Source: Effrenium voratum
Taxonomy: Eukaryota > Sar > Dinophyceae > Suessiales > Symbiodiniaceae
Reading direction: 5' to 3'
Length of the DNA stretch: 64,000 nt
Assembly: GCA_963377175.1 (NCBI GenBank)
Contig: CAUJNA010001524.1
Coordinates: 483,592 to 547,591, forward strand
In this document: positions 54,850 through 64,000 of the stretch, one piece after another
Layout of the letters: every line of letters starts with the position of its first letter
Numbering within the stretch: the first letter of the stretch is position 1
Notes under the pieces: model-generated
Told to the model about the DNA's origin: nothing
Seen by the model: only the letters and a program-made list of their open reading frames with translations
The model's database searches: none
Position numbers and translations under genes: made by a program

Positions 54850-56229
54850 GAAATAGAGGTTCCCAAAATCCGATGTCATTCGGGGACACGACAAATGGGT
54901 CTGTTCTTTGGACGGTCCTCTGCGCACTTTGATTCAGGGCAAGCCAACAGTAGCCACCATTTTGGTGGCGGCCGTTTTGTAACACATTTTAGTGGAAAAC
55001 AACGCCAACACAAGAAAACGGTCCCTCGAAAAAGGTTGAGCTGGTTGGTGTTAAAAGCCTCGAATCGGCTCATTTGCTCCTGGGTTTGCAGCAAAATTGC
55101 CATCTGCTGTTCATTTGCCCATCCACTAGAGCTAGTGAAAGCAGACACCAATCGGGTTTCATTTATCCCAACGAGCGGAGTGTCTTCATCCACAATATGA
55201 ACCCCTGAGCGCAATTTGATTGAGCGATGCAGCACGGGGGTCCTCGGCCTGTCTGAGTTTCATTTGCTTCAAGCAGCAGTGCTATGCTATCCTGCTGGTG
55301 TTTACTGGGACGTGTTCATGAGTGGCAAATGTAAAGATAAACTTTGCCATGGCCACGGACACATTTCTTGCACTCCCTTTTTCCTGCCCTAATGTTTCCT
55401 TGAAGAAAAAGGAAAAAGGCCAACTCCTCTCCTTTTTGGACAGTTCCTGAGTGAATTCCGCGCTTAAACTCGATTGTTGTGGTCCCAAGAGCAAGGTGGC
55501 TGAGTGGATTTCATCCGGGGAAACCGGAAGTTCTTATGGGTCCTCTGGCCGACCACATGTCCACCTTGACGAAGACCAAGAAATGCCTCCCTATGTTTCC
55601 AATCTAGCATCACATCACCTATGTGCCAAACTGGTGTTCAAAACCACCAAAGTGGACAAATACAAAACCCGGTGAAGAAGCAAATGGCACTTAACAAAGG
55701 CCGGAACATAAAGGGCGTGGTGACTGATTCGAGACAAGTTGCATCGAAAAGAGAGCTTTCTAAATTGAAAATATGAACATTGCAAGTCGGCCGGGTGGAC
55801 TCTTTCTCCATGCGTTTCTAACCCAATGGCTTGTCTGACCCCACCGAGCCGATTCTTGGGCTCTACTTAGATCGAGGGTTTTGGACAGGCAGAGCCCTTT
55901 CTTTACACAGGCCACACACAAGGCAAACCTTCGATGCAGCAGAATCCTGGACCCCACAACTCTGAAAAATGGGCGTGTCTTTCTTAGGGGTCCCCAACAA
56001 ATCCAGCCAAAAGGGGCCTCCCTAAGAAAAATCAAACATTTCGGGGCGTGCGAGAGTAGAGGCTCCTCTGGTTCTCGTATATAACGAATTGCCCCATATG
56101 CTCAAGCTCAGTCAGTTGGAAACAAAGAGTCCTTCTGACATTTATGGACACAAAGGTTGCCCTAACGTTTCTTGCAAGGGTGTCCAAATTGGGGATTACT
56201 GCAACTATACAAATTGATGTCAAAAAGGG
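54850..56229. other. No gene recognised
   Basis: No supported feature. Confidence 0.35.
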
Positions 56230-56365
56230 ATGTGGCCATGGGTCAAAATCCAAATCGTACCCCCAGTGAACATCCCAATCCCCACTGAAAAAGACAAAAC
56301 AATGGGTGGCGAATTCACCCAATCTAAAATGGGATCCCGTTTAACGGTTTTGACAACAGCCATGT
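56230..56365 (-). mobile_element. MITE family 2, copy c
   Basis: GATGTGGCCATGGGTCAAAA at the left and TTTTGACAACAGCCATGTC at the right. The interior is close to copy a (AGTGAACATCCCAATCCC, CAATGGGTGGCGAATTC). Confidence 0.65.
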
Positions 56366-56374
56366 CAACGGGAA

Positions 56375-56540
56375 GCAAGGTCGGACGTCAAGGCGGCCCG
56401 TAGCGATGTAGCGATGCCTCAGGAGCTCGGTGAGCTTCTGGTCGTGCTCCGGCAAGCCGCAGCAGAAGAGCTCGGCCCCCAGCTGACGAACCGTCGGGTC
56501 CCAAAACGCGGGAAGTCCATGGACTCCAGCTGACCAGCTA
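56375..56540. other. Coding-like GC-rich island, strand unclear
   Basis: Both strands are open. The - strand reads FWDPTVRQLGAELFCCGL; the + strand reads MPQELGELLVVLRQAAAEEL. Either could be an exon; I recognise neither. Confidence 0.2.
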
Positions 56541-56639
56541 ACTGGTGAGTTCACGAATTTCCCAGGCAAAAGCCAAGGGAAATCAACTTGCAGCTGAAAA
56601 CCAGCTTTAAACCCAGCGGCCAAACGGAGCATCTAACCT

Positions 56640-58250
56640 TGCAAACCCACACCAAGCCAAGTGACCCTGACAATTTTAGGAACCAGGGCACAGGCGCCTA
56701 CTTAAAGCCTCAATCAACTAGGACCCCCTTTTACCCTTTGAGAGGGCTGGTAAGGCCGTCAAAGACGCCATGTGGGCTGAGACCATCTCCATGCAAAACA
56801 TCAAAGAGCTAAGCTGGCCAATATCCCCGCCAACACTTCTTTCCTCTGGTCGGAATGGCGGAGAACACAGCGGGTTCTTGAGTGCGGGTTCTTGAGGACA
56901 TGCTTGAGGCAAAATCAGGTTCTGTTCTCGGCTTGGTGGCTGTTTCCCTTGATCAACCAATGATTCATGTTCAGTTCTTTCCCTTCTTTCCGCCAATCAA
57001 AAAAGGGCGCCAAAGCAACAACGCTGCACATGGGGCTGTGTTTCTTGACGTACCCTGTGTGGAGTGGGCAAAAAGTAAACAACCGGACAAAAAATAGGAC
57101 AGCCAACAAGAACACCAGCCCTTTCTTTGGCTCCCTTGACAAACGCACCGGTTGGGCGAATTATGGGAACGCCCCCAATTGAGGCTTTCCCTTGGTGTCT
57201 CTTTTCACCCCTCCCCCCAAAATACAACAACAATAACAAGAACAACCAAAAACAACAAACACTAAATAAATTGAATACATATGTACCCTAAAAACCACAC
57301 ACACATACACACTCGTATTCAACAGATATCTGTTGGCTGACTCTTTTGTAGCCTGAAGACCATTGGACTCTCACCGATACAAGGGCGGGTTTCGTGAGCG
57401 TGTCCTGCTTGGGTTGGCTTAACTGCAGAGAATCCGGTCCCCTATTTTGAGACAAACCCACAATGCTCTGGGCGCATCATGCCCCCTCAAATGGAATCAA
57501 AGTCCCTTCGCGGTGCACCCATCGCCCAATCAGCAGGCCCGCCAGAGTCAGCAGCACTGCTGTGTTGGTGGCTGAATGTTGTCCGAGCTCCTGCACTCTC
57601 AAACATCCTCAAAAACAGCAGAGTTTTGTTCAATATAGAAGGGTTCCACTGGTTTCAGTGTTTCAGCTTGGTTCCAATTTGCTTTTGCGCTTTCTCAAAA
57701 TTAGGGCTCCCAACAGGCTCTGTCAAGGATTGCCGCCCTGTCAAATACCGTGGGCAAATTCCACGCCGAGTAGCACCAGTTGGAATGGATGAAACCCTAT
57801 TAATACTGTGATAAATCACTGATCTCAATTGGTGGATTTCGTCCATTCACAGCAACCCTCACAAAGGCCAAACAAAAGCGATCTGTGAGCACTTGATGAC
57901 CATTGACGCCTCCCAACCAAGAACTGCTTTTCTTCAGCGTGGACAAATGTATGCATGTTGGGCCATCCCGCCCATTCACGTCTACTCCAAATTTGTCAAG
58001 CTGCTGCACGAATAGGAAGCGCCTGCCAAAGTGAATTGCTGCGAAGCCCAAGATCAGTCTCCCGCCTTCGCACTCAGCTCGCATGGCCATATGTCAAACT
58101 AGGTGGCTTCCAATTGGCTTTCCTGTCTGTTTCTGTTGGAAGCTGGCCCCTCACACTCGAGATCCAATGAGAAACAGGAGAAAAAGGACCGGGAAGCTAC
58201 TCATTCAACCAAACACTTGAAGGTTGATCCAGCGGGGCTGATTGTAGCTG
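56640..58250. other. No gene recognised
   Basis: No supported feature beyond short ORFs. Confidence 0.35.
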
Positions 58251-58256
58251 CTGCTA

Positions 58257-58349
58257 GGTCCTCCAGTAGAGGTTAGAATAGGGGTACCCTTTTTTTCTGG
58301 GGAACCCCCCCCCAAAAAAAAGGGCAAAAGGGCACCTAGCTGGGGGACC
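58257..58349 (+). mobile_element. MITE family 1, copy c
   Basis: GGTCCTCCAG at the left and CTGGGGGACC at the right are inverted repeats with one mismatch, flanked by TA (58255-58256, 58350-58351). At 93 bp it is the shortest copy. Confidence 0.75.
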
Positions 58350-58354
58350 TAAGG

Positions 58355-58521
58355 CTTGTCAAACCAACGGCCGCCTTTGCAAACTTGGTACCGAAGAAGC
58401 TACCGGCTGGCGGCGCAGCTGGATCCTCATGGTGGAACAGCACGAGGATCCGCGGGCGCAGCTGCACAGGGCGCATGGACTCACAGCAGCAGTGCTGCGC
58501 CACTCGCCAACATCCTGACAT
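58355..58521 (-). CDS. Possible exon of unknown protein
   Basis: The - strand reads QLRPRILVLFHHEDPAAPPAG with natural composition in a GC-rich island next to MITE copy c. No family match. Both strands are open, so confidence is low. Confidence 0.2.
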
Positions 58522-58529
58522 ATGGCACG

Positions 58530-60870
58530 GCTAAAATATGGCAATCGAGCTCCCTCTCCCCCGCCAAAATCATGGAATTCTTCTTGGTGTTTCATTGAAC
58601 CTGCCCAAAAGGGATCCCTCCAATGAGGCACCCGCACACATATATTCCAGGGGCACCACAAGCACAAGAAGCATTGGGTGGCCCCAATGGGTTGTGACAA
58701 TGGAACCTGGGAAGCTATACAGATGCTTGTCTTTTCGGTAGAAGCTGGAACTCGTTTGCGATCACTCGATCCTGCCTTTGGGCGTAGATGTCAAGAAGCG
58801 CTTCTTGCCCCCAATGTTTCACGTAACCAATCACTTCCAACCATAAATACCCTCATCAATTGCAGTAAATACGATGCACAAGCCACCCCCCATCTTTGGG
58901 CCAACATGGGAATTGTGCTATCTACTTTCCTTGCGCACTTGCTTTGAACCACGTTGGCATCCACCGCAACTCGCAAAGATGCCCGGCTCTTTGACTACTC
59001 TGCAGACGGAGCGACCTGGAAGATTCTGGCAAGGCACGAGAAACCTGCTGCCTTCAACGCGTCTCAACCCATGGCAAAGAATCAATTGGGCACTTCTTGC
59101 CGCATGAAGTTTATTCAGGCTCCCGAGGCGCGATAACTCAGGAACCCCCCAATGGATATTCTCATCAAATGGCTCAGGAACCTCTTTGGCTACTTGGGGC
59201 GCCGCTTCATAGCCGGCCCTATTTCCAACACGCCTCAAATTTAGAAGCTTAGACACGCGACTCCATTCGCCAGGCGTCGCGGGCACTTGACGCCAGGATC
59301 CGCCAGGAAGTCGCAGTACCTGTGCGGGGGGGGCGTGACTCGAAATCGTTGGGACGCCCTCTTTTGAGATCTTGGATAACCAAAAGCAAACTCCAACCAT
59401 TTGGATGGGTCGCTAGGGACGAGGTGCATTCCTCCATTTGAGTGGCAGCACGGGGCCTTTGGCTCAGTTGCAAGACAGTGACTGTGGGGCGTGTCTGATT
59501 GTCTTGATGGCACCCTTCGGGTCGTAAAGGGAAACCACAAGGAATCCGAAGCCCCATGGTGAGATGGCTCAGTTCGGGGTCATTTCCTCCTTCCCTGAGC
59601 AAGCAAGGGACACGAACACTCGGAACCCCGGAGCCTTGGTTGCGCAACTCGGCCCTTCAGGAAGTGATCAACTAATCCCGGAAATATGATAAGTCCCCAT
59701 TTTGCGTACCAACCTAGCCACTTAGGGCGGTCATCCGGGCACCAGTTGCAAAACAAAAGGGTTTCCCTTCGGGTGGTTCCCCAATGGCGGCTTCCCTTTG
59801 TGGCAACTGGGATGGTGTCATAGCGGCGATCCGTCAGAATCCGTTTAGGAGTCTCTTCCTTTGAGAAACCCACAGCCAAACAGGTCGCCCTTGGGTCCCG
59901 AAGCCTGCCTCCTCCAGCAGGTCAAGGCCCTGGGAATCTGGAACCGTCGAGATGGGCTCCGAGCGCGGTCCTCTTTGGCGCAAAGAGAGTGGGTGGGTTT
60001 GGTATGGTGTGGATGGGTGGCTAGGTCTCGCTAACGGAGTCCCTTTGTGTGCCATTGAGGAGGGGGAAACCATTTGAAATCAGCTGTCAAAAGAAACATG
60101 CTGGCTGAGTTTGATTTAGGGGGGGGTCTCCTTTTCCCCCCTGATGCGTGGAGTCAACATTAGCCAATGCTTGCCTTGCCCTCACCCCTGAAAGGGCACT
60201 GAGCCACAAAACACAAACACGCCGAGTTTGTAAGGGTCTGCTCAAATGCAAAAAGAAGTCGGTGGTTTGGTTTCCCTTCACCACTCGAAGGGTTCCAACC
60301 CTCAAAACAAGAGTGAGCCATGCGATGCTTTGTCCGCATGTTGAAAAGCAGGGGAGTTCAAAGTGCAAAGTCGCTTTCTACGTTTGTTTTTGGGCTTTTC
60401 GTTTTACGTTTGCATTTTTTTCTGCGTTTGGAGCCCAGACTAAATTAAAACCTTCGGCTTCTGCCTGAAAGCTCTAAAAGCATCTTTACCTGCGAAATCG
60501 TCGCTTTTGTTTTCGAACAGCGACTTCTCTTTCAGTGTAGAATAAACCACACCGTGAACCAAATGAGACACAACTTCTTGGAGAAGCTCCTTTTTGCCAT
60601 ACCTCTTGCGAAAAAAAATAAAAAATCTAGTTCTCTCGAACAACTGCCTTGCCTAGCCTGGCCTTTTGGACATGGGCCACGAGAACGAGCTCACGCACCC
60701 TGATGGCACTCGACGCAAAGCCGCAGCTATGGCCGGCGCTGGCCACCTGGCCACCTGGCTCTCCGGGCCACGGCAACTTGCCGCGCACGCAGATATGGCT
60801 GCGGTTGCTGTGGTTGGGGTTAGCGACCCTAGGAAGGGGAGCAAACCATTTTCACTTTTAGCAGTTGAGT
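58530..60870. other. Gene-poor interval with a dispersed inverted repeat
   Basis: GTGGTTTCCCTTTACGACCCGAAGGGT (- strand, about 59512-59537) and GGTTTCCCTTCACCACTCGAAGGGT (+ strand, about 60268-60292) are related and inverted. Otherwise only short ORFs. Confidence 0.4.
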
Positions 60871-62470
60871 GATTGGATTTCAACCACTAGACCACAATAA
60901 GCAGATTTGTAAAGTGTTTCCCAGCAACCATGGGAGAAGCGTTTGGGTTGACGTGCCACCAAAACAAGAAGCGGCGGGGACCTCCAAAACGGATGTCGGG
61001 ACAGCGCGGTCCTCGGCCAGCGCGGGCGGGCTCGCCATGGGCTCAACCAGTCGGGCCATGCCCTGCGCTTTTCCGTGGGGTGTTTGTGTGGCTTTTCCCT
61101 GGTGGTTGGTTCGAAACGGTGCCGAATGAAGAAGTCAATCGCCTGGGCTTGGACCCTGTAGCACCGCATGTCCATCCAGTATCTTTGAGGGTGCTCTTCT
61201 AGCCAGACACCTGTTGTCGTTTCTGTTGTCGTTTTGGGGGCTCCTTCTTGCAGCGCACTCCCACGCAAATTAGCCAGTCTGTGTGGCTATTGCCGCTTCT
61301 GCAAAAAAAAGGACCCCAAGTTTTCCAAATTTTGGCCGGTTTGCGGGAAAACCACGGATATTCCCAAAACGACAGTTGTCAATCCAATCATTGGCCATCA
61401 AGCAACGTCACAGTTGCCCAGTGAGCCTGGTAGAGTCTGGTAGAAGTGGAACGCTTGTTGGTTCCACAATCTGTCGTCCACACGTCCCGATATTTGCAGG
61501 ATGCCAACACTGAGCAACTGGGATTGGGGTTGACTTTTTTTCGTGTCCTCCGAACATCCACTGAACTGGGATATGAATCCCCAGAGAATCTGCCGACTGC
61601 AGATCTTGAGCCCATGGCGGGAGCTACGGGAGTGAGGAAAACACCCAAATCGGGTGGTGTGTGTTCCTTTTGTCTTCCTGCAACAAAAAGAGGACAAAGG
61701 CACCCAACCGACGTGTCCACATACCAAAAAGCGCTTGACATAGAATGGGCACGTAAGGGGTGTACAGTGTACAACTGTAGTGACCATGGGACATAAACAA
61801 GGTGCTGGTTGGGCCCGCACACCGTAGCAAGGCCATGCTGTTACCAAATGGCAAGAGAAGCGCAGCATAGGATCCAAGCCTCACCCGATTTTCGACTTCA
61901 GGGGCCAGCGGCTGGATCCGATCGCGTGAAACTGAGGCGCAGGCCGCACAAAGCCTGGGCACGCCAAAGGCAGGGCTGGATCGCTGGCTCTGAGGAAACA
62001 ATTGAAAACGCCTTGGTTTCTCTGAGCCAGAAAGCTTGGCAGGCTAGGGTCCTCATGGTCTCTGAAAGCCCAAGTGGCCGTCCGCGAACCCACTTCACGA
62101 ATTCTCCAAAGAGGCGCTTTCTGGCGACATGGAAGTGGAAACCGAGCTTCCCATGAAACATTTGGGCTCAGGGAATCAAGCTTGGGGTTTTGGGAATGAA
62201 CCTGAAGGGGATAGGCAAAGTTGGATGGTTCACCTGGGGATTCCAACTCATTTCTCGCTCCTTGCTCTCTATCCTTTCAACCCACAAGGACACCCACTTA
62301 AAATTGGTTCAACAGCTGAAAGAGCCACGAAAAGGGCAGCATGGCTGTGGTTGTCAAAAATCGGGTAACCCCAAAATGGCTTGCCCTGGTAAACGGAACC
62401 AAAGACTAAAACCCGCTGTCCATTTTCTGGCTTAATTTTGACCCACACCCACATGGGGAGCTGGAAAAAA
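60870..62470. other. No confirmed gene
   Basis: A - strand ORF (60858-61268) has moderately natural composition but no motif. MITE copy d lies at 62340-62455. Confidence 0.3.
62340..62455 (+). mobile_element. MITE family 2, copy d
   Basis: CATGGCTGTGGTTGTCAAAA at the left; TTTTGACCCACACCCACATG at the right, the best-preserved terminal inverted repeat pair of the four. Confidence 0.65.
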
Positions 62471-62501
62471 GGGAGGCACGCCTTGTCTCGACGGCTTTTT
62501 T

Positions 62502-62660
62502 TTGGGGGACCTCTTCGCGACTCGGAGGCTCCGGCAGCAAGCAGCCCTGGTCTGCGACTTGCAGCAGCAAGCTCCATCGGTTCCTCGAGTCGGCGATCTC
62601 AAACTCGAGCCCGATGGGCTTCGGTTTCGTTGGGTTTTCCGTTGGGCAAACAAAAAACCA
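62502..62660 (+). CDS. Possible exon of unknown protein
   Basis: The + strand frame reads DLFATRRLRQQAALVCDLQQ, then VGDLKLEPDGLRF, with natural composition in GC-rich DNA. No family recognised. Exon limits are unknown. Confidence 0.25.
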
Positions 62661-62759
62661 CCGAAGATTCTACCAGACCGAAAGGGCATCACATGTTTTG
62701 GCGGTTGCTTACACCACCATGTTTGGGAGTTTCATGGTTGCGAATCCTGGGGGTTTAAA

Positions 62760-63180
62760 GCGGTTCAGGCTTGGTTGTCTTGGGGACTGGGCTGCGTTTC
62801 GGCCAGGTTGCCAGACTTGGAGCTGTGGGTTTTGGGTTGGGTTGCGGTTGGTGGAGAGATGGGTTCACTTTGGGCTTGAGTTGGGTTCAGGGTTGATTGG
62901 GGCTTAGAGACTGGTTGAGTTGGGGTGCTTTTGGGTCCCAGACAATGCATCCAAACACCCCGAGCATGGACAATTGGGTTACGGTGTATGAACTGAAGTT
63001 GGGATAAAGCTGGGGCTGGGCGGTATTGGTTTAGGTTGGCTCTAGGGTTGGTTCGGGCGGGTTTTTTAGGCTGGGTTTGGCTGGGATAAGTCTTGGGCTG
63101 AGGGGGTAAGTGCGCTAAAGATTGAGAGTGGGGCGGGTTGAGTGCTGCATTTCGGGTGGGTTTAGGTTTAGCTGAGGCCA
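62760..63180 (+). repeat. Degenerate GGGTTTGG/TTGGG repeat field
   Basis: The + strand is G/T-rich with recurring GGTTGGGTT, GGGTTTAGG and GGCTGGG words. It has no regular period and is not a TTTAGGG telomere array. Confidence 0.5.
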
Positions 63181-64000
63181 CAGAAAGCCAAAGCCGATGC
63201 CAGGAACAGCAAGTAAACCAAATCAAGGAACTAAAGCGATCACCCTTCATTCTTGCCTGGCTTACAAGCAAGAGAGCTGTGAAAGGTCAAACGCAGATAC
63301 CTTATAGAGGCTGCCTTGTTTCCTTTTGACTGGATGGTCATTTGAGGGGCTGCAAGGCACTGCGAAGGAACGCAATTTTGCCCGGGTGGTGCTCCGCTTC
63401 TGGAGGAGGTTTTAACCCATTCTTCGACCCGCCGACCGCCGGAGCTCAGTCTCCGGGTCCCCCGGCAATCCCAGCAAGTAGGCCCAAATCTCCCCATCCT
63501 CGCGATCTCGTGCTGGCAAAGCCGCGAAACAGCTTGCTCGGTCAAAAGCCAGTCAGAGTTGGAATGACCCAAAGTGAACCTTGTGGTCTTCTTTCAGCTA
63601 GGCTCCTTCCGAAAAGCTGACTCTTGGTTCTAGGTGGTTTCGGTGAGAAGCAGAACCTGCTAAAATGGCGCTGTTTGAACTAAAGCCTTTGGGTTGTCTG
63701 AAAGGGGACAAAAGGGTGGTTTTTCAACCAGCTCGCCCAATTCTGGTCAAAGGTGTCGGGAGAGGGTGCCCTAAGGATACACGGGAGACTAAGCCTTTAG
63801 CACTTGCTACACGCCAACCTACCTTTAGGACAGCCCCCCTAAAGCGCCGTTTCCAAAACAAGCGGCCCTTAGACAGCCTTGAGGGGCGTGACATTCATTG
63901 GGGATTCTTCGGTGAACATTGTTTGGACAGGGACTCATGTCCAGCAACCACTGTTGAGGTGGCTCCTTTGAAAACCATGTCCATATTTCCGATGAAACAT
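63180..64000. other. No gene recognised
   Basis: A + strand ORF (63342-63620) is Pro-rich in its middle (FNPFFDPPTAGAQSPGPP) but has no motif. Confidence 0.3.

Noticed and set aside
60865..60905. Possible tRNA gene on the - strand (A-box-like TGGTCTAGTGG)
   Set aside because: The cloverleaf cannot be completed: no acceptor pairing and no proper B-box at the right distance.
62760..63180. Telomeric or subtelomeric repeat
   Set aside because: G/T-rich, but there is no regular TTTAGGG array.

Overview
The window looks like nuclear DNA of a dinoflagellate or a close relative. The evidence is indirect. There are degenerate Ty1/copia fragments whose gag and RT signatures match the type common in dinoflagellate genomes, a CCCH zinc-finger exon of a kind frequent there, isolated GC-rich exons in long gene-poor DNA, and abundant decayed simple repeats. 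I cannot name a genus.

Layout. 0-7 kb is gene-poor, with a TTGGAT-rich degenerate repeat field (0.7-1.9 kb). A RING-H2 protein gene lies at 7.16-8.35 kb (+), with a probable 99-nt intron inside the RING. 8.4-12.5 kb is gene-poor, with CTG-, G- and TTTC-rich tracts and a tRNA-like fragment. 12.5-16.9 kb is a mosaic of Ty1/copia pieces in both orientations. 17.2-18.8 kb is a purine tract followed by about 1.2 kb almost lacking G on the + strand. 19-22.5 kb holds a roughly 380-bp CA microsatellite and no convincing gene.

22,618-33,832 is the main feature: an 11.2-kb element read on the - strand, bounded by 364-bp direct repeats that differ at only three positions. In transcription order it encodes an RS-rich gag-like protein, an unknown protein, a GIY-YIG nuclease-domain protein, a reverse transcriptase, then a long tail of tightly packed and overlapping ORFs. 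The tail includes a membrane/Myb-like protein and three tandem paralogues of a TYREW-motif family, one with a signal peptide. The nuclease-before-RT order fits a Penelope-like retroelement (PLE) with permuted domains. PLEs usually carry one or two ORFs, so the size and accessory gene load stand out.

33.8-37.4 kb is gene-poor and ends in a GCATGC-rich tandem array. 37.35-41.13 kb is a frameshifted copia gag remnant between two short direct repeats. At 42.8-44.0 kb a MITE and a G-rich minisatellite precede an ORF with an ISXO2/Merlin-like transposase C-terminus. 44-64 kb is mostly non-coding, with a CCCH zinc-finger exon (47.1-47.3 kb, -), a possible DTW-domain exon (54.6 kb, -), a few coding-like GC-rich islands, and two short MITE families with terminal inverted repeats. 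Host genes here are sparse and partly recognised, so no host pathway can be reconstructed. The coherent functional unit is the 11.2-kb retroelement.
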